Both the position numbers and the translations under genes were made by a program. The notes beneath the pieces were generated by a model. That model did no database searches, was not told the DNA's origin, and saw only the letters and a list, made by a program, of their open reading frames with translations. A stretch of DNA of 64,000 nt, taken from NCBI GenBank assembly GCA_951812925.1, contig OX638368.1:125821309-125885308 (forward strand). Direction: 5' to 3'. The DNA comes from Calliopum simillimum. Lineage: Eukaryota > Arthropoda > Insecta > Diptera > Lauxaniidae. This document shows positions 10,669 to 22,900 of the stretch, piece by piece. Each line of letters begins with the position of its first letter. Within the stretch, counting starts at the first letter, position 1.

Positions 10669-12510
10669 ATGTTGACGCTGAAAAAAGTACCATGGATCAG
10701 TTGTATATTCATATTGTCAGCGAATGTAATGATGATAAACGCTGCACAATATTCATTCAAAAATCTATTGGATAAAATTAATCAGGAAAAATATTTTGCA
10801 ACGCTCTTAATAGTAGAAGAAGACGGACATCATTGTCTCGAAGAAGATAAAGTCATATTTTCAAATGATAAACCCAAACTTTTGTTTGATAACTTGAATT
10901 CGCATATAATATTGGAACAGCTGAATAACCACAAAGTTTTGGCAATTATATGCACTGGAAACATCAAATATTTATCAGGTCTTCAGAAATTCTTAAATAT
11001 TTTCAAGCGATACAGGCCTTCAAGAGTTATAATATACCTAAAACAAAATGAAACTGACATTATGCTAAAAATGAAATTGATCGAACAATTCTTCAAATAT
11101 TGCTGGGCTCAACGTATGCTAAATGTAATAATTATATTTGGTGATTATCAGCAAACCGGTAACTATTACAACTACCAACCCTTCCCGGAAATGGCTATTG
11201 AACCACAGAATTTTAGAATCAACAACACATATTTTCCACAACGTACGAATAACTTACATGGCTATCCACTTAAACCATATTCAATTACACAGCGCCCTTC
11301 AACTTTGTTATACCAGAAACGCAATGGAGAATTGTGCTTGATAGGGAATGCAGGGCGATTTACCACAACATTTGTAAAAAAACTGAATGCAACTCTGACA
11401 TACTTATATCCAGTGCAAATTGGAAGATCAATATATGAAGACGATATTTATCAAATGACCAAAATGGTACTCAATGACACCGTAGATTTCAGTTCCTTTG
11501 TTCCGATTATTGAGTTAAAAAGAAACGTTAACTTCAGAATTTCCAATACAATTGAAATGGGAAAGCTGTATCTAGTTGTGCCCGTGGCAAAAGCATATAA
11601 TAGAAGTGAAATCTTTAAGCGAATCTATACAGATGACACTGCTTTAATGATCTATTATGTCTATTTTGCATTTGTTGTTGTTTCAGTGATTAGTGTTTAT
11701 CTGTGGGAAAAGAAATTTCCTTTGCTTTTACTTTGTCTGGAGTTTTCTTTGAATTTTCGAGTTCTATTTGATCTAAGTGGAAACACATTTCTAAAACGTC
11801 TAAGAAGCAAAATAAGGCTTCATGTGAAATTGCTTTTTATCTTAGTTGTCATTTACAATCTACTGAGGGATGTTCGATACCAAACGAACTTACAGACATA
11901 TTTCACGAACCCACCAATGAAACCGGAAATCAATAGCTTTGCAGATGTAGAAAAACATAAATTAAATATCATGATCTTTGAACCAATTCAGATGTACTTG
12001 GACTATCTCTATGGTAATGAAAGTTTTCTGTCAGTGAATGATAACATTTCAGTGTCAGTAGTTAATTTGACGATTTACGAGAATCATCTTTTCGAATATA
12101 ATACATCTATGGCCTATATTGTTCCAAGTTCCATTTGGGCAGTTCTAAATAAACAACAGCAATATTTTCAGAAAAAGAAATTTCGTATTTCGGAGCAGCA
12201 GACTTTAGGATTGGATTTTCTTTACGGAATATTTATGCATTAGGATTCATTTTTGCTGGAACCTCTCAACACATTTATTGGTCAGTTGCAAAGTTCAGGT
12301 ATAGCAATGCAATGGTATCACTCGAATTTCAATGATATGATTGAGGCTAAACAACTGGATATGAACGATAAAAGCGTAATTGAAGAGGTGAAAGCGATTA
12401 CAGTTGAAGATTTGAGTTGGGATTGGAAGATTTTCCTTACGGGCCTTGGCATATGTTGTGTAGTTTTTATTTTTGAATTACTGTATTTTAAATTTAAAAT
12501 TAAAATTTAA
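10669..12510 (+). pseudogene. Divergent ionotropic receptor, copy 2, full length with one in-frame TAG
   Basis: A 613-codon receptor frame starts at the ATG after the conserved leader (AGTAAA-ATG, the same position as in the other copies). It has a signal peptide (hydrophobic stretch ending NAAQ, about residues 1-25), an N-terminal domain with HHCLEEDKVIF, an S1-like segment beginning GRFTTTFVKKLNA, M1 (LMIYYVYFAFVVVSVISVYLW), M2 (HVKLLFILVVIYNLL), an S2 part with TNPPMKPEINSF, and M3 (FLTGLGICCVVFIFELLYF). The only lesion is TAG at 12241-12243 (codon 525), where other copies have GAG or GAA in HEDSF. The frame continues without further damage to 12510. It is either a young pseudogene lacking M3 or, like Drosophila sechellia Ir75a, a gene decoded by stop-codon readthrough. 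Confidence 0.85.
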
Positions 12511-12605
12511 GTCAGATTGCTTGGATCATTTGAACTTTAAGATAATACTTTGCAAAGGCAAAAGATTGTTGGACTATATTTGATTTATGATGGATTTACT
12601 TTTTA

Positions 12606-12611
12606 AATAAA
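12606..12611 (+). terminator. Candidate poly(A) signal AATAAA for receptor copy 2
   Basis: AATAAA lies 96 bp after the final stop of copy 2, in a region followed by T-rich DNA. Confidence 0.45.
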
Positions 12612-12619
12612 GTTTCTTT

Positions 12620-14283
12620 ATTTTAATCAATTTGTTTTTGTTATTAATGTGCTATTGCACTTTTTGTTATTGCTCGTAGTGTACAATTTTCGATTTATGT
12701 TTTGTTCTGCGCATCACGTCGAAGAAACCTAATATTTCATAAATAAATTTACTTTGTTAGCGAATAAAAATCTCTTGAAATGACTTCATTTTTTATATTC
12801 TAGACTAGGTTAGGTTACATCTCGAATACCCATTGTATTCGATAATAAACATTTTGATAAAGAAAATCTAAGTGAACCACTTAGGTATACGGCAGTACAT
12901 CTACATGAATTTATGACACAACGCAGATAGTGAGTCCAACGATTAGGAATTAAAGTGCCCAAATTTCCGTCTACAAATAATAAAACGAAAAAAAAAAAAA
13001 AAATTTTTTAAATTAATAAAATAATTTCCTGGCAATAATTTGAAAAAATAAAATTTTGCTTCAATCGGAGGTGCCACGATTTCTTGTTCGAATTCGCTTA
13101 GGTTTTGCTCATGCCTTGCGCTAGCTATTCCAAGTATCTGCTTGCATTGTGAAAATGTTGCTTGTGTCATGTTGCCACGCCCTCTTGTTTGAGATCGCTT
13201 AGTTTTTGCTCATAGCTTTTACTAACTATTCATAGTTTTTGTAAGAAATTTTGTTACATTAACTAATATAACGCTTGAAAGCTTAGAGTGTATGGAAGGT
13301 ACCTCGCCCTTTTATCCGAATCAATTAAGTTTCTGATCAGAGCTTTCATTTACTATTCTTAGTATATAAATGAAATTCGATTGGATTATCTATAAAAATA
13401 CTTTTAGTATGGGTCATTTCACCTCAAATCGTCCAGGCAGTATTTTTTTTTTGCATATTATTTTTTTAATAGTTTCTACATTGAAATCGATGAGACACGT
13501 ATTTTTTCCTTTTGCTTGATTTTGAGTTCTTTCATCGTGGGGAATTTTTTAAAATTCGTCTACAAACTCGATTTTGCGCTATTGTCGCATGTCAATTTTC
13601 ACGGAAAATGTGATAACTTTGCGAAAAAACGTCGATCTTCGTAATTTTTGGTATGTTTGTAGCTAAGAGGTTTCTCTAAAAGAAAAAAATATAATACAGG
13701 GTATATTTCAAAAAATAATTTTTATATCGTCATTTGAAAAAAAAATCAAAAAATTTTTGACTTGAAAAATTTCCAATTGCATCACTTTTTTTTTTTTCTT
13801 CATATTTTTTTTTTAAATAGCCATACATATAAACAATATTATGTAACAGCCTCTTTTAGCCCAAATTCGTTGTTTGGGAATTATGATTTTTTGAAAAAAC
13901 AGTCCCAATTATTTAGTAATTTTGGGCTTCATTCATGATATATGTTATCATTTCGTCAAAAGTAGCTCAATCGTTATGATATTTTGTCTGTCAACAGTCA
14001 AAGGTCCGTTCTAGAAGAAAGAATCATGAAGTGTAGTACATTGTTGGATATTTTTTTTATAACCGTATTTAAAATAGAAAAAAAATCAAATGACTTTTAG
14101 CCCAAAAATCTTAGCATTGCTACGATTTGTCCATTCTTTATTACTGTTTTTGTAAATCAATTTGTAAGTAGACAATTTTCAGTGGAAGATAGAAAAATTA
14201 CTTCAGTGGAAGATAGAAAAATTTGGGAGACATTGGCACCTTTCCAGAAGAAAACCGCGATGGTCATCAATCACTAGCTCCAG
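12620..14283. other. Intergenic, dispersed noncoding repeats
   Basis: 13040-13330 contains degenerate copies of the 'ggaggtgccacg..ctcttgt' dispersed repeat also seen at 21300-22900 and 36450-36760. 13420-14280 is AT-rich and noncoding, with a short direct duplication of CAGTGGAAGATAGAAAAATT near 14180-14225. No gene was recognised. Confidence 0.5.
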
Positions 14284-14661
14284 ATGAATCATGCGCGGAA
14301 AGATTATGTCGAGGTTTTAGAGCTAGTTCTGCTTTTCATTGGAAATCCCACTAGGGAAATTTATCATAGGAATATCTTGAATGTATTGAAACACTTGCAT
14401 TTTATCGTGAAAATAAATGTTCCCGCATCTCCAGCAACGTCGAAAGTACAAGGTAGGATCTCAAAAATCAATGAAAATAGCGTAAAATCGGCAGATATCC
14501 CCAGTGACCGGCAATACGGCAGGACGGCGGTTCAGTCTGTGGCCGATATCTCGAGAAGATTTTGTCAAAAAATATTGTGCGACCACTCATTTTATTCGTC
14601 ACAATTTAGGCTACAAGACTACATTCCGAGAAACAAAAATAAAAAATGTTCCTACGATTAA
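14284..14661 (+). pseudogene. Possible transposon-derived ORF fragment
   Basis: The open frame begins NHARKDYVEVLELVLLFIGNP, which resembles the D-Y-x-E-x-L-E-L-x-x-x-F-L/I-G segment of an uncharacterised protein carried by arthropod repeats. The rest of the frame is not recognised. The assignment is from memory of a motif only and is weak. Confidence 0.25.
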
Positions 14662-16296
14662 CGGCAATTTAATCTAACAAAAATCTCAATTTTTTTTTTT
14701 TTTTTGGGGGGAAATCTTAAATATCTTGAAATCTTGGAATCTTTTCCAAAAACTGGCAATGCCATTGTCTTCAGCGACCTCGAAAACATAAAGTAGGATA
14801 GACAAAAAAATTGTTCCAATCCTTTTTTATCAATTTCCACGGGCTGAAAGAACCCCATTCTCGTACGGTCAAGGCAGCGCTACTTATCGAGCTTGCGCGA
14901 GTGCTAAATCTCAATATTTTTTTACCAAAATTTGCATACGTAGTTTCTAGATCCTACCGAATATTTTGAGTGCTGAGCACCTAAGATCGAAACACCTTTA
15001 GTTTTTTTGGGTCAGTCTAATATATAATGTTAACGGGTCCGAAGTTGTCACAAAATTGAAGGTATTCTATTTTCTTATCAAGTTAGTCCATTAATGAAAA
15101 TGTTTTTGGTTTTTAAATGCCCGCAAATAACGTGATAATCATAACATTTTATTTCTTTTGAGAATTTTTAAAAAAAAAAAGAGTTATGCCTACATTAATT
15201 TAGTTGATCGCATTTGAAAAAGTGACCATGTTGCTCAACTCATATAAAAAACTTCTTAATGCTTACTATATAGTTTCTTCGATCTACGAAGTTACATCGT
15301 AAGGGGCGCACATTGGCCCCAATCGAAGTAAAAGCTGGCCGAAAATCGCAGAATCGGTTTGCGTTATCGGTTATTGTGCCAACCTAGTTTTCTAAAGAGA
15401 GCATCAGCGCATGTTTTGTTGAGAGAGACATTATGTAATATCGAGTTGCCTTTCTTGTAAAGTCGCATCTCCTAATACAACTGGTTTCTCTTCTGTACAA
15501 GTATAATATTATATGCGTTGGTATTGATTTCCAAAACAAAATAATGTTAAAAAACTTCATTATATTATATGGAGGACAACCCGCCAGGTACGTAAATAAT
15601 GATTATCGACACTAAATTAGAAAATATTAGTGGTTCTTGCATATGTGATATAAGATTAGCAGCGAGAGATACAAACTACATGGGTCATATAGCTACAAAA
15701 AACTTCCACCTAATACCACTCCGGCGACAACGGGGTGTTTTTGCCAAGTGAAGTTGCTATAGTTGGTGAAAAAGTTAGGTGCTCATAGGCGCTCGTTTGC
15801 ATACTATGCCTGCCATTTAGAAAACAGAAATGCAATTTTTTTTTTTAATATTTGCCCTTATGGGGCAGGCATTGAGGTGTCAAACCACGTCTATATTCAA
15901 ATAAAGTTATTCAAACTATGTTCACCTTGTGGCGGAAATTCGACCACCTCAATTTTACTTTAAAAGGCACAGCCCATTTGAAAACAAAAAGGCCATATTA
16001 TCGTTCCTTAATGTTAACCCTATTATCTCCATACCGAATTTGATGAAAATCGATTGATCGGTTTAGCTGTGAGAGCGTATTTTCCATTTAGGGGCGTGGC
16101 ATCACCCACTTGCAACAGAAAAACAATTTCGTACCATGAAGTTAAGCTATTCAAGTATACTAGGAAAGATGAGCTGTGTTGTGTCCAAATCGTCCAACGA
16201 TGTAAAGTAAGTTGTCCACCACTGTGTTGTTTGGTGCTCGGTTAAATTTGATGGTGTCCTGTGCTGAATTTGATGATGATGTTTTTTGTGAGTCAC
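14662..16296. other. Intergenic, nothing firm
   Basis: AT-rich. 15890-16110 carries the widespread fly-type 'ggcgtggc ... aaaatcgat' noncoding repeat. Short open frames here have no recognisable features. Confidence 0.45.
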
Positions 16297-16907
16297 AAGG
16301 CTACGTTTATGACACAAGCGACTTTGCGTCGCGCGATGAGTCTTTTTTCAAGCAACGTCGCTAGCGACGAGGGTGTTTATGACACGAGCGATTTTGCGTC
16401 GTTTCATTTTAGAAAAAATCATATTATCATAAAATAAAAACCCAATGCAAATGCACACCAATTTTGAAACTTATTAAAATATCTTTCATTTAACACAAAT
16501 AGTTTCTAAGTCCGTCCAGGTTTTTTTAAATTCAGTATTTGGGCAGCCCTTTTACTTTACCCGTGAATTCCACAAACATTCATTTTTGCGCACAATTCGA
16601 ATTAATTTCTTTATCGCCTATGAAAGATTCACAAAACAGTGGAAAATATTTTGGAAGTAAATGTTTCACAATTTCAATGTGTTTAGATTGACATTTAGGC
16701 GCGACTACCAAAAAAGTTCAAAATATTTTGGTTCCAAATTTTCGTCGCTTGCGATGACTCGACGTAGCTTGATATCACTTGTCGCTCGTTATCGCTTGCT
16801 CATAACTACTTCCATAAGAACGCGTGAATTTGAATTTGCTACCGATATCGCTAGAAATGTCATCTAGTCGCGTCGTCGCTTGTCGCTTGTGTCATAAACG
16901 CAGCCTT
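16297..16907. mobile_element. MITE-like element with long inverted ends
   Basis: The left end AAGGCTACGTTTATGACAC and the right end (inverse of AAGGCTGCGTTTATGACAC, ending at 16907) extend over about 26 bp. GTTTATGACAC..GCGA..TTGCGTCG is repeated inside at 16371-16400. No target duplication could be fixed and no coding region is present. The interior is rich in cgtcg/cgctt words. Confidence 0.7.
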
Positions 16908-17289
16908 AACAAGAAAAATCAATTCGCTCTGAAAATTAAACGAAGGCAGTACTGTGCGGCGGCTAGGGAAAAAAGAGAATTAAGCAAGGCATGCGCGGCT
17001 GACTTTGGACTTAAACACTATGAAAGTTATTGTAAAAGTTTTAACATTTTTGAGGTGAGCGTTGCCAAGTTAATGGAAATTGATACCCACTTTGAAAAGA
17101 AAAAAAAACTTTGTATGGGAGGCAGGCGTATCCGTTTATGGACAATTTTCATTGGTGTTACCATACAAACGTTTGTACCAAATTTCAAAAATATAAAAAA
17201 TTCTATTATTACTATGTATGGCCAACGTTTCATACAAAGGGAACCACCGTGGGGTGTCAAATTTGGGATCAGCCCTGGTGTACTTTTAT

Positions 17290-17497
17290 TTTCTGGTACA
17301 GTTTAGTACTTTGTGCAAAATGCGTATTTTACTTTTCAAGAAACAACTTATAATTGCATGATGCTGACACTTTAGATTTTATAGGTAAGGTATACATTTC
17401 TTTTTATGCATTTTATGCTGATTATATGTAATTTCAAACTATTAATAGGAAATAGCACTTTCTCCAAATTGCTAAAGCTCCCTTAAAAAAAAAAAAC
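17290..17497 (+). promoter_or_regulatory. Conserved upstream block of receptor copy 3 (distal part)
   Basis: GATTATATGTAATTTCAAAC, ACTATTAATAGGAAATAGCA and AAAGCTCCCTT match the block before copy 9 (63700-63900) almost base for base over about 200 bp. It is separated from its leader and ATG by the 440-bp insertion listed next. Confidence 0.6.
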
Positions 17498-17694
17498 GGC
17501 AGGTGGCACTCGGGGAGTGGCCGATGATATTGGAAGCTAATGCTTATTATAAGCTAATATAATAAGCTAAAACTTATTATAGTTAAAACTTATAATAAAT
17601 TGATATTTTAAAATTTGTTTATTATTAAGTAAGAGGTAAAATGTGAAATGTATATATCTATATATATGAGCGCCCCTCTTACGTTCGAAAAATA

Positions 17695-17726
<32 letters not shown>

Positions 17727-17938
17727 CATGAGCTGGTGCGCGCAATGTTTATAAACATATATATATGTATACATACATATATACTGTATACTGTACTTTG
17801 TATACAGTACGTCTCTATTTTTATATGTGTGACGCATTTTCGTTGCAAACATCCGTTACACTTTTTCGTTGCATGTTTTCGCTGTTCAGACTCTGCCTCT
17901 CGAAACGTCCGATAAGGAAGCATTAGCTTCCAAAAAAA
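17498..17938. repeat. Insertion with (GA)n and (TA)n tracts inside the copy-3 promoter
   Basis: Relative to copies 4, 6, 8 and 9, about 440 bp are added between AAAGCTCCCTT(A)n and the leader ATTCATTCAGTCTGGTACG. The insert contains AT-rich palindromic sequence (17540-17610), a GA dinucleotide run (about 17696-17726), and tatata/gtatac tracts (17755-17810). No coding region was seen. Confidence 0.7.
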
Positions 17939-17992
17939 CAAGCACAAAATTCATTCAGTCTGGTACGAATCAGCAGATAGATAAGTAGTAAA

Positions 17993-19829
17993 ATGTTGAC
18001 GCTCCAAGAAGTAGCATGGATCAGCTGTATACTCCTCATACCAGCCAAGCACATGGTGATAAACGCTATACAAGTGACAGAAAAATATTCATTAACAATT
18101 CTTTTGGAAAAAATAAACCAAGAAAAGCATTTTGAAACGCTCTTAATAACACAGGAAAAAGGTCATCATTGCCTGGAAGAGGATAAAATTATATTTGCAA
18201 ATGATAAGCGCAAACTTTTGTTTAATAACTTGAATTCGCAGATAACATTGGAACAGCTAAATAACCATGAAGTTTTGGCAATTTTATGCACCAAAGAAAT
18301 CAAATATTATTCGGATCTTGAGGAATTCTTTAATATTTTCAAAGGTTACAGAACTTCAAGACTTATCATATATTTAAAACAAAATGAAATTGACATAATG
18401 TTTAGAACGGAATTGCTCGAGCATTACTTCAAATATTGCTGGGCTCAGCGTATGCTAAATGTTATGATTATATTTGCTGATTATCAGCAAACAGGTAACT
18501 ATTACAATTACCAACCTTTCCCGGAAATGGCTATTGAAGCACGGAATTTTCAAATAAACTACACATATTTTCCACAGCGTATGAAGAACTTACATGGCTA
18601 TCCACTTAAAACATATCCAATTCAAGTGCGCCCTTCGACCTTGTTTTCGCAAAAGCCCAACGAAGAGTTGCGTATGATAGGTCATACAGGTCGATTTATC
18701 ACAACTTTTGTAAAAAAACTGAACGCATCTTTGACGCACGTACTTCCGGTGGAAAGTAGAAAGCCAGTATATGCAGAATATTTTGATCAAATGGATAAAA
18801 TGTTGCTCAATGGCACCATAGATATTTCTTCAACATTTGTGATAGATGATTTCTTTGCAAAAGACAATTTAAGGCTGTCCGATATAATTGGAGTGGGAAA
18901 ACTACATGTAGTGGTGCCTGTGGCAAAAGCATATAGTAGAAGTGAAATAATACAACGAATCTTTACAGATGACACTGGTTTAATGATCTCTTATGTCTAT
19001 TATGTATTTGTTTTCATTTCAGTGATTAGCATTTATCTGTGGGAAGAGAAATCGTCATTGTTTCTTATTTGCCTTGAATTGCTTTTAACCTTTAATTTTC
19101 TATTGGATCGAAGAGCGTCTAGGAAGCAAAATAAGTCTTCATGTGAAAATGATTTTTATCTTATTTTTCATTTATAATGAAATTGGCGAAATCTATTACA
19201 AAACGAACTTACAGACATTTTTTACGAATCCAACAATGAAACCGGAAATCAATAGCTTTGCAGATATAGAAAAACATAAACTCAATATCATGATCTTTGA
19301 ACCTGTTCGGAAATACTTGGATTAAATATATGCTAATGAGAGTTTTTTACCAGTGAATGATAACATTTTGGTGTCAGTAGTGAATTTAACGTTTTACGAT
19401 AATCATCTTTATGGATACAATACATCAATGGCCTATATTGTGTCAAGTTCGATGTGGAGAATTTTGAATCAACATCAACAATATTTTCAAAAGAAAAAGT
19501 TTCGTACATCAAAGCAGCTGGCTTTGGGAGCCGATCTACTTTATAGATTTGCTTTGCATGAGAACTCGTGTTTAATGGAACCACTCAACTTCTATATTGG
19601 TCAGTTGCAAAGTTCAGGTATAGGTAAGCAATGGTATGACTCAAGTTTCAATGATATGATTGAAGCTGGTCAACTGGACATAAACGATAAAAGTGTAATT
19701 GAAAAGATAAAAGCGATTACAGTTGAGGATTTGAAGTGGCAGTGGAAGGTTTTCTTTATGGGGCTTGGAATGAGTTGCATATGTTGTATCTTTGAATTAC
19801 TGTATTTTAAATTGAAAATTAAAATTTGA
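17993..19829 (+). pseudogene. Divergent ionotropic receptor pseudogene, copy 3
   Basis: It starts MLTLQEVAWISCILLIPAKH at the conserved leader and reads normally through the signal peptide, the N-terminal domain, the S1-like part (GRFITTFVKKLNASLTHV) and M1 (LMISYVYYVFVFISVISIYLW). At 19116/19117, 17 nt are missing compared with copy 5 (34918-34934), which throws the loop before M2 out of frame and ends the first frame at 19177. The original frame resumes through M2, then meets TAA at 19323-19325 (after KYLD), then continues undamaged to the stop at 19827-19829 including M3 (FFMGLGMSCICCIFELLYF). It is closest to copy 5 (group B). Two independent lesions make it a true pseudogene. Confidence 0.88.
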
Positions 19830-20471
19830 GTCAGATAACTTGGATCATTAAAAATTAAAGATAATATTTTACCCATGCAAAAGATTGGTGGAATATATGT
19901 GATTTTGGGGCTTTAAGCATTTAAAAACATGGACTAGATGAGATATTTTTTTAAATATGCTTTAACTTTGTTTATTACAGTCAATTTGTTTCGATTCATT
20001 GGTTATTGTTATTACCCGTAATATGCTATTTTCGATTTTAATGCATTTTTGTAATTTAAATATGTGCAATATTTTTTGAAAATAATTCTTAATTATATAT
20101 TATATTATTCGTTAGAAGAATATTATGTAATACAATTTATTAAATTAAAAATTTCTATACTTAAAGAAAACTCATGCTTTTTCAACTAAATCAAAATTTT
20201 AATTAAAACCATAAACAATGGATTTTTACTGTGAGCCCACCCTTATGGTGTTGACTTTCAGAAACATCAAAAGTATTTTGATATCCGCCCAGTGCGTATT
20301 TCGAGGAAAATTGACGGGATAGTATGGAGGGCGTGGCATGCACATGTACTAAAACGAACTTTAAGCGCTGTATGCGCTTATTGTAGATATAGTTTTGAAC
20401 ATTGTAGAATATTTACGAAACATTGGGAAGAGTTATGAAATGAAGATTTAAAAACGACAATTTATATATTT
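19830..20471. other. 3' flank of copy 3, shared with copy 5
   Basis: The flank matches 35637-36290 after copy 5 (gtcagataacttggatcatt; ttggggctt..gcatttaaaa; gcgtggcatgcacacgta). It is part of the duplicated B-C block. No gene. Confidence 0.7.
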
Positions 20472-21152
20472 ACTCCCTGCAGTGAGCCAAAAAACGCTGT
20501 AAAATTGAAGACATTTGCTTCAATTCAAATTTCAAGGTATGCACCTTCAAAAAATATTTTTTTTTTTAATACAAATCTAAATATGCTAACCTTCGAGTGT
20601 CTTGTGAGTTGTTTTACAGACACATAACTCAAGTTTGCCGGGTTCCAGGGTTTGACTCCCGTCGCGACGCAGGGAAGATTTTTTTATACTTTTTTATATT
20701 ATTTTATTTTTTTTCCTTTTTTCATAGTAGACCTTACCTTTTTATGAAATTTTTTTTTGTTGAGTTGAATTGAAACTGAATATAAAATGCCTTCAAATAT
20801 AAAATTTTGTTTCGAGAGACATTTCTGTCTTACAATTTTCTTAATATACCAATATCATACCTCTTCATCACATTGGTCAATGGTGTAGAGGTCTATCGAG
20901 TTCGTAAGTAACAATAACATGTTTCTATCTATCATCCGGACGGTCGTGTGTTCGTATCCTTATGCGAATCGTTTATGTTTTTTTTAATTGAAATTTAAAC
21001 TAGCGTATCTTCATTAAAAATATTTTGATCTTTGACCTGAGTTTAAGTTTGCCCAATTTTATTTTTAATAAGCTCGTTAAGATCTCTGTTTATAAGTGAA
21101 AATAATAAAATTCAAGATGTTTTCCGTCATTTTTGTTATTTTTTCTGCTCAG
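20472..21152. mobile_element. Block-specific insertion with tRNA-like internal boxes
   Basis: This segment is absent at the paralogous site (about 36298-36306). Its ends share CAGTGAGC in inverted orientation (near 20481 and 21147). Inside, GGGTTTGACTCCC (near 20650) and GTGTTCGTATCC (near 20949) resemble B boxes of Pol III promoters, each followed by a run of T. Convincing tRNA cloverleaves do not form by eye. It could be a SINE-like or composite element. Confidence 0.4.
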
Positions 21153-21546
21153 TGTACGTTTTGGTGTTATGAATATGAACAAATTTACATTTAGCCTAAT
21201 TACAACTATAAAGTAATTTTTGTTCATAAAGAGTTTCCAATGACTGTATGATTGTTGGTTGGGTTATCTTAAAAAAAAGCAGCCATTACAGATGTTGTTT
21301 GTATGGGAGGTGACACGCCTCCTTGTCAGAGTTTCCTAGCAGGCTTATATTATTCAAAGTTTTTATATGAAATATGGTTGGATTATTTCAAATAATGCTT
21401 GCATTATAGAATTTTGAAAATATTTCTTGTATGGGAGGTCTCACCCACTGTTGTCTGAATTCGCAAATTTTCCTACCAGAGCTGACCTATACTATTCGTA
21501 GAAATTTTACGAAATGTGGTTCGATTATCTCAGATAGCACTCACAG
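21153..21546. other. Shared spacer of the B-C block
   Basis: Noncoding; near-identical to 36310-36698 (ggttgggttatct; gggaggtgacacgcctcctt). Confidence 0.65.
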
Positions 21547-22000
21547 CAGGCATTGAAATAAGCTGTAGTAATACCATATTTCTGCAGTAATAACTTCAAA
21601 TTTGCAGTAATAACTTCAGAATATTGTAAAAAATTGTAATAATAATTTTCACCCAAATTTATATTACTTTGTTTTGTGTTAATAATTGAAACTAAATACT
21701 CATTTTATTTCGCTTATAACCATTGTTTTAGTTGTCTAGCTTCACCAATTTGGGCTAAAATGTAGCAACCACAATAAGTACTCGGCAACTCTACTTTAAA
21801 CATATTTTTATAAGTGCATTCGAAGAAAATTTCGCTATAAATTTTCAATTTTAAATTGAACCATTCCATGATATCGGTTATTTAATATTAATATTTAATA
21901 TTATTCATTTGAATTACACATTAAAAAAATTTTGCTAAAAATTGCAAATAAAAAAAAAAAAAAATTCTGCAGTAATAACTTTTTCTTATTTCAACCCCTG
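21547..22000. mobile_element. hAT-type MITE with 8-bp target duplication
   Basis: The ends CAGGCATTGAAATAAG (21547) and the inverse of CAGGGGTTGAAATAAG (ending 22000) are flanked by ACTCACAG on both sides (21539-21546; 22001-22008). The paralogous spacer after copy 5 has the uninterrupted site ACTCTCAG at 36691-36698. The element is 454 bp with subterminal GCAGTAATAACTT repeats and no coding region. Confidence 0.9.
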
Positions 22001-22008
22001 ACTCACAG

Positions 22009-22900
22009 CATATAGTTTTTAGGATTTCGATTGTATAGGAGGTGCCACGCCCTCGTGTTCAAATTCAAAAAGATTTTGTTGAAAGCTTAAGTGATTTATC
22101 CCTAGCATATCTTATAAATACGTGAACAGTTTTTTTTGCGCCCCTTTTGCGAGCTAACCATTTAACCGATTTTGGATATTTTTTTTTATATGATAGGTAC
22201 TGTGGTGTAGAATCCGCGAATCTAAAAATTATCCTCATAAGTTGCCAATAAGGCATTTAAAAACAGGATCAAAGTTTCCCATATAATTACAACAACAACA
22301 GCACCCACAGTGTTATGCTGTGTTGATGAGAAAATGAACTAGTAAGGGTGTAAAATTTGGCCTGGCCAAACATTAAATACCCTACACTGCAGATTTTTTA
22401 AAATTTTGCTCATATGGGAGGTGCTACGCTCTTTTGTCCGAGTTCACCCAGTTTTTGTCCAGAGCTTGGATTTATAGTTTTTAGTGTCTGAGTGAAAAAC
22501 GCTTTCAGTACAGTGTTTTGAAGCTTTTGCTTATATAGGAGGTGCCACGCCCTCTTGTCCGAGTTCGTCTAGTTTTAGCTTAGAGCGTGCATTTATAGTC
22601 TTTAGTATTTGAGTGAAGTTTGGTTGGATTATCTCAAAAAACTCTCTCAGTATAGCATTTTGAAACTTCTGCTTATATGGGAGGTACCACGCCCCCTTGT
22701 TCGATTGCACCGAATTTTTGTCGAGAGCTTTCATTTATGATACTTAGTGTCTGAGTCGAATTTGGTTTGAATATCTCAAAAAACGATTTCAGTATAGCGT
22801 TTTGGAGCTTTTGCTTATATGGGAGGTGCCACGCCCTCTTGTCCGAATTCGTGCTCAGAGCTTGCGCTTGCAATTCTTAGTATTTATGCGTATTTTGGTT
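22009..22900. repeat. Tandem/dispersed noncoding repeat ('gggaggtgccacgcc' units)
   Basis: Degenerate units of about 120-145 bp start with gggaggtgccacgccctctt near 22036, 22408, 22537, 22677 and 22820. Each is followed by gagttcg..agtttttg..agagctt..atttatagt. Single units occur near 13065, 21305, 21432, 36455, 36585 and 36728. Confidence 0.75.

Noticed and set aside
17696..17726. (GA)n run as a GAGA-factor regulatory site
   Set aside because: A simple microsatellite in an insertion absent from sister promoters. Binding is possible but nothing in the sequence supports a role.
20585..20965. Genuine tRNA genes
   Set aside because: Only B-box-like words and T runs are visible. The T stems pair poorly and no convincing anticodon arm or acceptor stem was found.
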